Counted from the stretch's first letter, positions 22,678 through 36,667 are shown. The stretch: 64,000 bases of DNA from Aaosphaeria pasadenensis (GCA_022813625.1 JAKLMB010000007.1:62001-126000), one strand, 5' to 3'. Notes: a model not told the origin generated them from the sequence alone. Numbers and translations: made by a program.

Positions 22678-24823
22678 GTGATTGACGATGAACGGGTGAT
22701 GTGGGGGTGTAATGGAAGGGGTCGGGGTTGTGAAAGTGAAAGTGAAAGGGATTATTTGCTTGGAGGGGGGGAGGGGGAGGCGAGGGGAGGGAGGAGGGTG
22801 GCACTGGGGGTGGGTTGGTTGGCAGGAAGGGCAGGAATGGGCACTACCCAGGTGGGAAGGCACTGAGGGACGCAGGCAGGCAGGTACGATGGCGGCGACG
22901 GCTGCTGCTGCTACTGCGGATGATCAGGATGGATGATGATGATGATGGCAATAACGAAAAATTGCGATAAAAATGGCGAGCTGTGATCAAACTACTAGGT
23001 TGGCAATGACTGCATTACTGCTGCATCCCACCAATTCAGTATCTGTAGTAGTGGAAAACTATCGAGTCATCGCGTTGATGCTACCGATACCCACAGCAGA
23101 TGAGCAACGCCATTTTACGGATGCGACAGGAATCAGGATGAACTGGCTCAGGGGCCGAGGAATGGTTGGATTACGGTCGTGGCATGGCCGCATGGGCTGG
23201 CATCGCATAGCAAGCGCATGAGTGAAACTTTTTTTTACCGTAGGCGGCGGGATGCAATTAGTTTCGAAAGCGAGAAGGTGAGAAGTTTTTTCTCTCCTGT
23301 GGAGTTGGATTGGATTGGCATGTCGCAGGTCAGGGCGGCCAACCCAGGCTAGGGCAGGACAAGTTTACATTCGAGGCAAGCAAGGCAAGCAAGGCAGGCT
23401 CTTATTAAGGCATGTAGTACGGAGTATGTACGAAGGACTTGCACGAGCAGTCTGTAGCCTGTACAGGTAGTCCGTCGTAAGTTCGTACAGTAGGAGCAGA
23501 GTACGCCGTGTGTGATTACTGTAGAGTAGAGCCATGTTCACAGCAATTCCACTAATACATACTGGGTAAATACTGGGTACATATGTACGCATGTGCATAC
23601 ATACTCTGGAGTCTGTACGATGTACAGTAAGTACTGACTGTTGTTGGACTCCGTACTCGGGACTGAAATGTTGGGTAATGGTGGTGGTGGAGCTGGAACG
23701 GAGTTACTTACGGGCATTAAGAAGGCCTGGCTAGATGATCAGTGTCGCTGGTAATGATTAGTCTACGCGACATCTGAATGATCTGATCCTTCATCTGGGA
23801 AACCATGTGTGCATACAAGTGTGGATGGCTTGTACTAGATTACTTCTTGTTAATACTTGTTACCGCATACGGGGGGTCACAGAGTTTACTGTCCTGCGCC
23901 GAGCGTGCGTACAGTTTCTGAGACAAATGACTAGTAATTGCCTACTGTGTAAGGAGCACATACTAATAGTACGAGTAAGAGTAAGGTAACTAGGTATGGT
24001 CTGCTATCAATAATCACGTACAGCCTGCAGGCCAACAAGTGTCCTCCTCGTATTCCATCTTGATGATGTGGTACCCCGTACTAACTGCCTAGTAATTACA
24101 GTACCCGATATGTACTCCGTATCCCAACTTCGACACTGGACTGGGCTCTGCCAAATCTTACTACCTATTACCAGTATCTAGTATGTTCCTCCCTTGTTGA
24201 CCGGACTCAGACCGGCGGGTAGGATGGACGGGCAACGATGTTGTTCGGAACGTGCTTTGTCCTGCATTGTCTAGATTTGTGAAGAATTGCAAGACATCGA
24301 ACGGATGATCAATTTCACAACAAGATAAGGGAGGAAAAAGAAAGCAACAAAGCGAAGAATGTGCTGTGCTCGTAACGGAGCACATACATAGAGTACGATG
24401 GAGTGTTACTTTGTAGGGAGTACGCTAGACTGTTTGTAGTCATTCAGTGCAGTGCATACATTGCAGACAGTCATGCCCCGTAAACACCTACAGAGTGCTC
24501 CGTACAAACTGAAGTCATCCTCGAATAGGCATCTAAACTTATTGACCATTATTATTGCTGTTCACCGAACAATAGTGGAAGGAAAGTGTACTGTGTAAAC
24601 TAGTAGGCACGGCAGTAGCCCCAGCCTGACTACGGAGTAACCTAGCGGCGTATTCGTTCTTCCGTTACGTGACCAAACACGATGACGCTAATCCTGGACG
24701 ACACCATCACCATCATCCATTCACCATCCCATCCATGATCCTATCCCACTTCCATCCCCATCCGCCTTTTCACACCTTCAGGCTACAACCATCCATCATC
24801 ATCATTTCATTATTCCCACTAAC

Positions 24824-24839
24824 TACTCCGTACTCCGTA
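24824..24839. repeat. two overlapping copies of the dispersed 9-bp motif TACTCCGTA
   Basis: TACTCCGTA begins at 24824 and again at 24831, sharing TA. The same motif, in either orientation (TACGGAGTA on the other strand), starts at 4796, 5960, 10940, 12129, 13056, 23418, 24113, 24631, 27594, 27751, 45508 and 61163. All copies fall outside the coding exons called here. Function unknown. Confidence 0.85.
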
Positions 24840-27800
24840 CAAGGGATGATGATCACTTCCTCCACCAACCATCCCCATCGTTCACCGCATACGGCCTACT
24901 TTGCCGTTCCAGATCAGATCCTTTTCCGGGTTCTGCTCAATCTCCATCCCGCCCACGCTCGAACGAAATCTCTTTAACCCTGCCCTGTCCTTCCTTCTTT
25001 TTCTCCCTAGTTAATTGACCGACCAGTTTCGAATCCCTCCACCAATCATTTCCTCTTACATCCATCCGCTCATCATCTCACCATCCGCATCGGATGCGTC
25101 GACGGTCGAGGGAGGAAAGTGCCCACTATGCGCCCCATGTCTTTTCTTCTCCGTGTCTTCTGCGCTTGCACGTCCTCCTGGATGCGTCTAGCTTAGTGCC
25201 ACACTACGTTTACACTCGCACTTCGACCAACAGGGACACAACAGCATACTGTCTCTTACACAGTGGGAAACAGGGATGGCCTTCAGCATTCTTGCCTAGC
25301 AAGCATTGTCAAGGGCCACCAGCTTGGTTTGCCGGCCTCTAAGTAGGCTCTAGCCCATGCACACGAGATCTGCAGCCTTCCAGAAACCGCCCTCGCTCGG
25401 TCGCCTCCTCTCCCAATTCCTGCAATTGGCTGCTGTTACCGCTGCTGCCATACACCAACCATACTCGTGCACTACGGTACGGTGAAAGACAAGACAGGAC
25501 AGGATAGGACAAGGGGCGACTCTCGGTACAATCAATCACACACTTGGCTGGGCGCATCCGATGAGAGTGTGTGGTGTGGTCCACTCCGCCCTCACTCTGC
25601 CCTGCCTGTAACTCAGACAGGCGGCCCAACCACTCTTGAGTCTTGAGTCTTGACTTTGTTGCGTCCATACAATACTAGCACACATAAGCTCACCCTGTCT
25701 GAACGGTATGCACAACCACCGAAATTACCACTAATCATCGCCTGCATTATTGCAATCCCCCGACCCAGCATCGCTGCTCCAGCCTCATACACAATCTACC
25801 CAGCCGGTGCTGCTTGCTTGCATGCCACCTGTGACCTGCCCTCTGCTACAGCAACTCCACGCCCTTATTGCCTTGTTGGCTGGCGGATTGTGGTGATGAA
25901 CGTGTCAGCGGTGCATGCATTTTTCATCCATCAATCAAGTGGTGAGCCTGAGAGTCATCCACCCATCCATCCCATCATTTCAATAATCGTTCCATCGTCC
26001 GTTCATTATTGATCGCCTGGCCACGACGCACCTCTCATCATCGCTTCCACTTAAGCTTCGTATCGCCTGCTAAGTGCTTCCATCTGGTTGCGGCGCTGCC
26101 CCTCATTGCTCCCAGTGGTCGCATCACTACCCCTCTCGGCGGCGTGGGTGCTACAGTGCTCGTACTACCTTTAGCACCCACCATCGCGGATACCGCCTGT
26201 GCCCCCAGCTAATCCTACGCACGAATAGCATCACCCGTGGTTTGTCATCCCTGCCCATCCCTGGGCCGTACTTACAATAGACCGCTCGCCCTCTTCCCTT
26301 CGCTCCCTTGGTGGAGCCCGTCTCTGAAACGGCGTTGGAAGGATGCCAGTACAATATGTACCCAACATAGCTTTGAGCGCAGTGTATGCACGCTACTTCA
26401 GCCTCCACCGGGCCACCACATCCACAGCTGTGGTCAAGAAATAATGCGGCCCTGGCCTTCTCCCACCGGGACCGACTGTCCCCAACAAGTCGCCGGAGAG
26501 CGGCGTCAGGCTCACGGCAATGACACTTTTGTACTACTAGCGTCCAAGCACACACAAAGCATATGTTGGCTTGCTGCAAGTAGCATACGCGCGTTCAACA
26601 TGGCTTTTTACCCACTCACCAAAACCTGATAGTGGTGCTTTAGCACTTTCCCCCTTAGCAATCTGGCTCGGACTTGTTTCTACCTGCGACCAGTTCTACA
26701 CAACAGCACAAAGTGCTGCCAGCAGGCAATGCACCATTGCCTTGGAAACCACTGCGGACACTGAGATGACAGTTTGGCTGCTGCTCACTAGCACGATCCA
26801 GTGCATATTGCCACCATTTAATTCTCAGACTTTCGTTAACCCGTCCCACTGTGACAAAGCAATTTGCACATCATGCGCAGAGGCGGATCACATTTCTTTT
26901 GAGAACACTTTGTCCAGCGTGCGTGGATCCAATATCGGACATCATTGTATTTCACAGACTGTCCCTTGAATCAGTGATTCCGACTCCGCTCGCCAAACAA
27001 ACAGCTCAAGCTCGCTGCTCGCTGCTCGCCCAGCCGCGGCGGGTCTGAGGCTGTTTGGGGACACCAGGCCCTCTTAGCGTGCTGCCCCACGGCCGCCTTG
27101 CTGTATGCGGCAGCGCCGTTTGATAACTGGATAAACGAGAAATCCCCGGGCGATGGCTTGAGCGATGCAGCCGAAGCGCCGATGAACCCTGGTGCCATCG
27201 CGTCGACCCGCCTGGGGATCGACATGGTACGAGACCACAAAGCGAACACTTCGAATCCTGGCGAACTGGATCATGCCAGGGGACTAAGACCCGAACGGCC
27301 ATCTGCAGGAAGACACAAAAGCGCTGAGAGGCCAAAACAGACTTACAGCATGACCATGACCGCCGTGACCATGCCGCTCCGAACATGCATCGTTTGCCCT
27401 CGCTTGGCTGCACGGCTAACGCCATTCAGATTCAGATGGCTGGTTGTCGATGCTGACGCAACTCAATATACGATTGGCCTCATGGCAATGATTTGATAGT
27501 TTGGTTCGTTCTCAATCGATATTTCTTGCCGAGCCCCAGCTCATCCTCTTGGACCTTGCCGCATCAATTATCTGTGATAATTTTTATCGACAATACGGAG
27601 TAATATCAAATATTACAGCAGCATGCTGGGAATAGATCGTGATCGGGGCTGGGACATAGAATGGTAGCAGGGTCCCCTGACCATAGTCAGTCATGACTGC
27701 AGGACGCACCTTGAACCGCACGATACAGCCCACATCCATGATCTAGTAGATACGGAGTACATATCCCACACTTCATCACACAGGCGGTTCGCGAGTGCGA

Positions 27801-30800
27801 CTCCTGACATATGTCCAACCTCGGTCGCTCTTACGGATGTTTGCATCAGGCCTGTATCCACATTGTGCTCCACACTACAAAAACATACAAGCACCAGGAT
27901 ACACTTCGTAAATGTCAGTGTTAGATTTAGCATGTTCCTCGTCCGGCATTACGAGTACGTTGTTGCACGTATGGCGCACATGATTCGTCATTGACTATCC
28001 TGCGCAGCCCTCCCTCGAATGCTCGCATTTTCTTGCGCCGGAGAGTCGGGGGTTAGGACAATGCGCAATTAACGGGGATATTGACTGGCCCACCGTACAA
28101 GTAGAACGCAAGCGCTGCCTCGCAATTTGGGAGAATGTGTCAAGCAGACGATTCCGCAGCCGGAGCGCCACACTGTCACGCAGTCCTTCAGCCACTGGTT
28201 ACGGGCAGGCTGGCTGCTATCAGTCTCCCTAATCGAACCTTGCCAAGCCCGTGGTTTCAGCAACTCTTTTAGGTTCTTTCGGTCACCTTCTAACCAGGGC
28301 CTGCAAGCGTAGGGCGGGATCCTCGGAAAGGCTGCCAATCAGCCAAGTAGCTTCTGACAGCCTCAACCCGGCAATCTGCACCACGGGAAAAACACCCTTA
28401 ATGACGTACGCTCGGCGTCCCACGAGATGAGTGGGTCATAACGTGGCGTTGCATCGTGGAAAAAGTGTGGAAAAGACAACTTACTGCGGCATAGGCGGCA
28501 GCAATGTTTTGAACCCACCACAGAGTGTTGTCTCTTGTGGTCATTGAGGCTCATCATTATTTTCAATATTCCTCATATTGTGACTCAGGATCGAACCATG
28601 ATGGATGACACTGACTTGCAACTCAAAGGTCATTCGTGAAAGGTGCTGATTCAGAACAACTGTCAGTGTTCTCTATGCTTGCACTGCGCAGGACAGCGTC
28701 ACCATGGAGAAGCACCGAAATTCGCCCACCTCCGCTTTTTGGCTCCTCGTTCGGTCATACAACCCTAATGCAGCCAGGAAGCGAGTGACAGCATTTACAG
28801 GCATGGTCGATCATCATCAAGACTGAAGTATAATCGAAAGTATGCCAGGCGTTCTAGACTTTTGCGAAAGGCATGTGGGCCGCCAACCGTTTCGAAGCTG
28901 GTCGTCGGGTCCAAAATAACAGCCCAGCAATAACGAGGAGAATGTGATTGCATGATCTCATGTCAGTGCCTCGCGGATCAATCGTCCAGAAATTAATGTT
29001 CAAAGTCTCCTTTTTCTAAAACCAGCCAATAGGCAAAAGGCCTGATTCGCTTTGATCAAGACTTCGATCAGTGCCCAATGTAGAAGTCGACCAACCCTTT
29101 TTACGCGGGTTCTCTAGGCATGTAATCCATCAATAATGCGTGCCACTTATGCATGCTCCATAGACAGCAAATCTTTTCTTTTTAACACTTCTCTATCCGA
29201 TCCTGGCCTGCAACCGACCGGTACCAATATGCGGTAGAACAAATCTTGCAGTTCAACATACGAGTAAGGGTATCATTTTAACACCCACAAACTACCAGCA
29301 TAGCCAAGTGGAGCATCAAGACCATCCTGGTGGTCTCATCGATACGTCGGTCACACGAGGTACCGGAACGGTGAGGTTCTGTCGTGTTTAGCACTGAACA
29401 ATACCCTGTTTAGTTGGAGCTCAACCATGATGTTTGCGGTATTGAGTGGACAACAAAACATCGAACTCGCAATGCAAATCGTGCAGCTGTCTCGTACTCG
29501 TACTGCATAGTACGCAAAGCGCAGTAAGAAGCCGCCTGTCCGTGGGAAGCGGGATGCCACTTGCTCGGGATGCCCAGAGCAGAGCTCTCTCACTTCCTTT
29601 TTAGGCTCGCATGGGTCGCGCAGGCGGAACAGTGGCCACGTCGTGAGTTTGCAGCTGATGAAACTTTGATTCTCTCGGTAGGTTGATCTAGCGAACACAC
29701 CAGGGCGTTTGAGCATCCATGTCTCTCCGCGAGTCTGCAAGGCAGTAGCCTTTCTAAGAAATTTCGACGTCGCCGTAGCACCGATGCCAGACCGATAATG
29801 GCGGTCCATTACACATCCTGTCTCAACCTTCAGCCCGATGTCTATCCGTATGCTATAGTACGAGGTATGTATGGACTGCATGTTTGTGATGCGGGCCATC
29901 TGCCTGTTACGGGAGTTGACCATCGTAACCCAATATCCAGGTTGCATTTGGTTTTGGCTTACCCCGTACGATGCCCTCGCCGAATCACGCACGGCACGGA
30001 AGAATCAGGGCGTTGCTACCTTGGCTACGCTCGGTTAGGGTGTTCGAGGAATATGTCTATCTACCTGGTGCTTGCCGATGCAGATTGAGATTTGCATTGC
30101 TGCTAGCATAGCGAGCTCTTTATTACATACTCTCACATGGTTGACTCTTCGCCGAGACCGAACCTTACCCTCCTACATTATGCTTACTTATTACAGTTAC
30201 ACCACCATTATTCAGGCGCCTGCGTGCGTTCGAAAACCCTAGTCTCCTCCTCGCTTTCATTATTTGATTGATCCGTTCCCGAAGCAGGATGCGCGCTTCG
30301 AATCTGCGGGTTACTCCGTCAGATCTCCTCCTTCCTCCATGCTGATAATATGGAACGTGCATATTCCTTCTAAAGGACTGGGGCGTACGGTAATCACGAG
30401 CTAAACCAACGACAAAAGCAAAATGTATCCCGAGAGCACAGCTCTCTGCAGAGAAAGCCTTGACGTGCTTACGAGGCCGTCAGGCCTCCGTTCTTCCGCA
30501 AAGGGATCATTACCACCGTTCTCGTATCTTAAGCTAATCGGTCCGTGGCTATCCACATATGTGTTGTAACTTTGTAAGGATGTCTACTCCTGCACGCGCA
30601 ACACCGCACCTACTAAGCCTTCTCACCCATTCATGACCTTGTTCGGGTGCTCATCTGCCACAGTTCCTCCAAATTCGCCACGCCGTCTCACCAGCATTCA
30701 CGTCCCAGGCTAAATCACACATGCCTGTGCCTCTAAACTCCTCGCTGATCCACTGCAAAGTTACCGGCCTTCCACTTCCCGTGCGTAACGGCGGCTGGAC

Positions 30801-33800
30801 TGGGACTGATTGCCCATTTCTGATCGATACTGCAACTGGTCATTTCAACACAGTCCTCCTCAACGACCATTTAAAACGTGTCGGCCGAGCATTCACCAGT
30901 CAATATGGCGAGGGCCCCTGCATCCACCCACCAGTGTTATATTTTTAGTTCCGTGATCGGAAATGGAAAAGAAATTTCCTTAGATATGATACGGCCACTT
31001 GACAATTGTGGCTCCGGTGCACTTTCACTGGACAAACGATATAGCGGCTACTCAAGCCAATATGTCTTTGCGTTGTGCCATCATCCTTCCGATGTGACTT
31101 TCCAGGACAGTACAGCTGCCGTTCATTCACCAGCGCAATCAGTCAGACTAGACGAATCACAGCCCGCTCAGCAATGACGGATCACGCGCCCGAATACCAT
31201 GGTACCGCCTGTTCGATTTGGAGAAACATGCCTTCAAATAAGGGTGACATGCAAGGCCTGGCACGCATGAGTTGACTGTAGTGATCAACCTCAACCATTT
31301 CCTCATATCGATCTATCTCGGCTTTCCTTGTCAGCAAATGCCAACAAGGAAGGTAGGGTTGGCGCAAGTATGGCGCACTATGGTTGAGTACTCCGTGGAG
31401 CCGTACGACCATGGATGAGAGATTTACTTTGGGGATCCCCAATGTGATCATGATCAACTCAGGTCAGAGGGCTCAACATGCAATACCAGAATTCATTAAC
31501 TGGCACTGGCCAGGCCGTCTGGTTTGACAAACGTCCTAGGCTTGTCGGCAATTTTATCGCAGTCCTTCCATTAACAACAATTTGTAGGCTACCCAACAAT
31601 ATTGACTGTGTCATTGCACGATACAGGACGTATCATTCTACCATTCGGGATGATCAAGTTTTGACAATCTACATTCCAAATTTCAGACAGATGTTCGATG
31701 CAGCGATATCCACTTTTCGGGCGTTGTCTCACCTACCACGTTCGACTTGAATGTAGCAGGTCATAATTTCACATCCACTTCTCAGCCCGTCGATAGTTGG
31801 GGTCGTAGATTTTCAGCGACACGAGCTGAGGCTTCTTTCCCACCCAGACGTAATTCAAGGAGTAGCGACAACCATCCCAACTGTGATGTCGCTTCAGCTG
31901 CCTTGATCCTACATGACAAGACGCTATTAGATCAGCTTATACAGAGTGCTTATACAGAGTCCGTTGGGTGACACAGATCCATCCGTCTCGCCCAACGTGT
32001 TTCGGTTTCGATCCAGTCAGATGGAGATTATCTTTTGTTTATGCGCACAATCCATTCTCCGAGAATGTATATCGATGAAACAAGGCATCACCAAGGCATC
32101 ATCAAGGTGTGGGGCTTGATGTTATCTCATCAAATCTTCCTTTACACAATTTCAAATTGCATCAATCCTTGAGAGGATACATCTAGGAAATTCGTTCCTA
32201 GAGATAAACTGTTCCCCGAATTAGCAAGTAGGCGATATTTCGAAGCAAATGCCAGATGTCCATCGACGCCTGGCACCCTCTGCTCGGCCATTCGAATGAT
32301 CGTAGGTTCTCGCCGTTTGTAGTACCAAATGAAAGAGAAATCTCTTTAACAGTCTGTCCTTGCAAGAGTGCTACGAGGAGTATCATCTCATCCTCCGCCT
32401 CTCCCAAACGTTACCACATATTCAGAGGGAACGATACTACCTTCGTCGTTGTAGCTTTGTCTCCACCAACTAGTTCTAGATTTCTCTGGTCTCGTCAGAA
32501 TGTCGACGGTCCTCGCAATCGTGTACTTTCTTCTCTTGTACCGCGAAAGCATCATTCCACCACAACATATAGGCCGGGTACTACCATCTTTCACCCCTCG
32601 TGCACTTCGTTATGCAAATTTATGTTCATCAGACTCATTCCCACTTCCATCCAACATCTCACCCTCTCTTCGTTTGTGCACGGGATATCTAAATTGAATG
32701 GCATCCCACAATTCCACGACATCTCATTGCTACACTTATCTTTATCGTCCTTGCGTCCCGAACTAGAGCATAAGTCCATGACATTATGCGCACATTGATA
32801 CTTATAAGAAATGCACGTGCTTGATACATGCATATAATTCTAATCTATCTAATCCTTCAAGACGAAAGACAATAACGAGTCTTGAAGTGTGTCTTCTCTT
32901 CACATATTTCTCTCCATATGCCTCTCTCCCGCACATTTTCGTTCCCTGTGATGGTTTAAGACTAGTATATCTCAACACTGATATCAAATTATTTTCATTC
33001 AACCAAAGGGCGGGAAGGAGGTTTATATCTAATTTCTTAGAATTATGTAGAGTTAGTACTATCGATCTTACCCTCAATCCTCATACACGTACCTCTTATA
33101 TACATATAAACCAGCAATCTTAAGACCAAACATAAAAAATTCTCTCCCCTCGCCTGGCGTATAGGTGATCACTAGATAGTTTATCAAGATACACAGAAAA
33201 AGGATAGGAACGTACGATGCTGCTGTATGCACTGTGCCCTTTTGTCTTTGACTGTTACTATTGCTGTGGCTGTGTTTATAACGTTTGCTGTCGTTTTATG
33301 CTTGATTTTGTTCATGTTTGACTGATGTCGTATAGGCAACTCAACGAATGAACCGATTCATATCGTAGGCGTGGACCATGAAGGCAGTGACAGAAAATCG
33401 AACCCTCAACACATGGTGGTCAGTAGAAAGCGCACTCATCCCCGACTCATCGTCAGACATGTCGCTTTGTCGTTTTGCTTCGTGGGAAACTGAGACGTTG
33501 GATCGACGCAGCAGTAGAGAGGTGGTGGGAGCGATTCTCCGTGTAGGCTATTTCGCAGTAGAGATCTGAAGGTACTCCTCTGTCTGTCCTGAACTGTAAC
33601 TATCAAGACGTTTTCCAGCGGTCAGTGTTAACGGATGAATCGGATCTGACGCTGGAGCGTCGAATCGTCGTAGAGCACAGCAGAGTTCATAAGGAGGACT
33701 GCCACTTTGCTTGCTTTTCACAGTTGAATCTCATGTCTTTATTTGTCGAGTAGCGTGACTCATGGATAGCATCGATATCCGGGTGTGTATCTTTGGCGAT

Positions 33801-34843
33801 GAGATACTCTCGGGGAGAGTAGTGAGAACTCGTAAATGATATAGCAATCTTGCGTACAATTCACGATGGCTAGATAGGTTAGCAGGTAATGCATACACCC
33901 AAGACGACGTGTATGTTGTATAACGTATCTCTCTCTATACCTCGATATCATAGTCTTGCATAGGTACGATGTTTCGTCCCAAGACAATTTGAACAAGACA
34001 GTGCCAACGTCCGTCACACATTCTGTAACCACAAGTAAGTATGAGTGACTTCCTGCACTGCTGCCATACCCCTTTCCACTATCCTTATGTTGCATCGACA
34101 GTATCCTTGATGGAACGTGGACAGCGGGCGTACATAGAGAAGTATGAAAGCGGTGCGTGAAGCGGTCGATTTTTAAGAACGGGAACTGATGGTTCCAGGA
34201 CTTGCGTTATGTGGGAGAGAGAGACGGAAGAAGATAATGACTGGAGGACATAGCAGTTCGATATGTGCGGTAGACCCGAAGCCTGTTACTCCAAAAAATC
34301 CTGTCTTTGGGGCTATAGTGTGCGTGTGGTAGTCGTAGTCATTCGGAATGCTAGGAGAGTATGTGTGGTTGTGATATAGCCAGCTGTTCCTGTCTTGATG
34401 CTCGTCAAAGGTGTAATTTTCAAGTGTACTTGACAAGTTGTTAAGGGTTCCGAGAAATGATGGTGTAAACACATTGCTTTCAGAGGCTATGGGGTACGTG
34501 TGGACAAAAATATGTGTACTGGGTTATGGATTTAGTTCTTCCCTGAATCATACGAGCAATTGCACAGATATAGACTTGTCAAGTAAGACTGCTTTTTCAT
34601 TTATTTTGTTCAACAGCGAAAACCCATAGTATACAAAAACGATGCTTTGGTGGGACCCCTACTTCCGCATCCTACACACGTCCCGCGGCCCTTGCGTGGA
34701 AATACTTTTTATTGCATACTGCCCTCCCCCATAACAGATGTCTCCAAGTATGAGAGAAGACGAATGATGCCAGATAAAATTACTACCAGGCCCTCATTAT
34801 CTTCTTGATTTCATTTTCATGAGAAAGAAAAAGGGTTCGAAGT

Positions 34844-36417
34844 CTAACCCATGACCATGCCCTTGAGGCCGGACATGTCGCCCTCCTTGGCGGCAATCTC
34901 GAAGTAACCGTAGATGATGGTGACGGCGAGGAGGATACCAGTTCCGCTGCCGAGGGCGCCGAGGAGATCGCTACCAACCGACAAAGCACCAATGCAAGCA
35001 CCACCGAAGGCGGCGGCGGTGGGGATGACACGCTTGAGCTCCTTGTACATAGACTCCTCACGGTGACCGGCCATAACGAGACCCTGCTCCTTGAGCTGCT
35101 TGGCAACGTCGCGGGGGGAAGAGCCGGAGACCTCGATCCAGGTCTTGGAGAAGACGGCGCAGGCAACAAGCATGTAAACGATGAAGACGGCAGTCTTGAG
35201 GGGGTCGGCGAGAGCCTCGGTGATGCTCAAAGGAGGAGACCTGGGCAAATTAGTAATGTTAAAAAACCAATGAGATGGTGTCCACGTACATGTAGTAGGC
35301 GATACCGGAGACAGCAGAGAGCTGGGCAGATCCCTCACGGGGCTCCCAGACACCGATGAGGCGGACGAGGAGGTTGTCGGAGAAGCGAGAGTAGAGCATC
35401 TGGCTGATCAAGAAGACGTTGGAGGAGAGAGCGGACTGCAGCATGATGGGCATGTTGGAGGTGTAGAAGAGGCGGACGGGGTAAGAGCCGCGGACACCAC
35501 GCTGGCGGGCAGACTTGACGGGGATCTCGACACGGAAACCCTGGAGGTAGATGACGGCACCGAAGACGACGAGAGTGGCCAACAAGTTCATGACGTTGGG
35601 GAGGTTTTGGCGGTAGAAAGCCTCACGGAGCGCAACGGTCTTGTTGTCCCAGGTGAAAAGGAGGTGGACAAGAGCAATGATGGCACCCTCGAACTCAGGT
35701 CCACGGCCAGTGTTGATGGTAGTGGGAGAGAAAGCCTTCCAAACAATTGACTCGCAAATGTTGGTGGCGATGAAGAGGGAGATACCAGAGCCGAGACCGT
35801 AGCCCTTCTGGAGGAGCTCGTCAAGGAGAATGACGATCAAGCCGGCAATCATGAGCTGGAGGACGAGGAGAACGCAAATACCGGCACCCAAGTCAGAGGG
35901 CTGGCCGTAGAGACCGGAGAGAACGTAGACGACGGCCTGGCCGAAGGACAGGAGGATAGCAAGGAGCTTCTGCGCGGTCTGGTAGAGCTCGCGATCGGAC
36001 TTGAGGTCCAAGTTGACATCGATCAAATGGGTTCCAGCAAGAAGCTGGAAGACCATGCCGGAGGAGATAATTGGCGTAATACCCAATTCCATCAGTGTAC
36101 CTCTGTTACTGGCCATCATCATACGCAGCCAGTATAGCGGATCTGAGGAGTCCGAGGACACGATTCCGTAAAGCGGCATCTGGCTCATCACCAAGAAGAC
36201 CAGGAGCGTCAAACCCGTCCATACTAGGCGGTTGTTGAAGGGAACCTTGCTTTCGGGAAGCTGAATCTCGGGGACGAGAGGCACGAAAGGCTTGACGAGG
36301 TCGAGAAACCGTACTACAAGAAGTTGATGTCAGCTGCTGTCGTGTGGTACTTATTTTGCGAACTTGCACGCGACGCAATTGCGCGCAGGGAGATGAAAAT
36401 GACTTACAGCCGCTCAT
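34844..36417 (-). CDS. SEC61: Sec61 translocon alpha subunit
   Basis: Three exons: 36417-36408, 36313-35290 and 35240-34844, 476 aa, the normal length. The first coding exon is only 10 nt (Met-Ser-Gly plus one base), followed by a 94-nt intron; splicing gives MSGLRFLDLVKPF. The second intron (49 nt, donor AT|GTACGT) joins AYYM-SPPLS. Ten membrane helices, the plug region and the conserved QMPLYGIVSSDSSDPLYW, GITPIISSGMVFQLLAG, QKGYGLGSGISLFIATNICE and PTAAAFGGACIGALSV blocks are all present. It forms the protein-conducting channel of the ER membrane with Sss1 and Sbh1. Codon use is strongly biased to C/G-ending codons, consistent with high expression. Confidence 0.97.
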
Positions 36418-36662
36418 GATTGCGGATTATGGACCAGAGAAGAAGACAAAAGAGACGAAGGAATTGGAAGAAGAAGAGTATTTAGAAGCTGGAGATGAGG
36501 ATGGAGAGGGGGTAAGTTGATGAGCTTCGTGGATACGTGGTTGAATTGAAAGTGCGACTAGACTAATGGGGGTTGGCGCGCCAAGCTATCCCTGAACTGC
36601 GGGCTTTCTGCCCCCGACGAGCTTCTTCTCTGGACACATCTACCTCTATTTCTCTATGTTGA

Positions 36663-36667
36663 CCAAT
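36663..36667. promoter_or_regulatory. CCAAT box upstream of SEC61
   Basis: CCAATCG lies about 246 bases before the SEC61 start, a usual distance for a HAP/CBC-complex site in fungi. Single-site evidence only. Confidence 0.3.

Larger units (their letters stand above)
20703..34843. other. 14-kb region without a recognisable gene
   Basis: I read all three frames on both strands and find no family motif, no plausible set of exons, no tRNA (box B look-alikes fail stem pairing), no transposase or reverse-transcriptase signature and no long inverted repeats. Base composition stays mixed, near 45-52% GC by eye, so this is not an AT-rich repeat-mutated island. It contains eight TACTCCGTA motifs between 23.4 and 27.8 kb and several microsatellites. 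The part at 24.7-25.1 kb is pyrimidine-rich on the + strand like a 5' leader. It could hold long UTRs, non-coding transcripts or lineage-specific genes that I cannot recognise. Confidence 0.5.

Noticed and set aside
28571..28582. tRNA box B look-alike (GGTTCGATCC on the minus strand); similar ones at 33396 and 38651
   Set aside because: The flanking bases cannot form the T-stem, and no box A or acceptor stem is found at the right distance.
29351..29992. 213-codon open frame on the minus strand in the gene-free block
   Set aside because: No recognisable domain, no neighbouring exons that extend it, and codon use unlike the real genes.
20703..34843. Repeat-induced point mutation island or transposon graveyard
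   Set aside because: No strong AT bias, no excess of TA visible by eye, and no transposon protein remnants.
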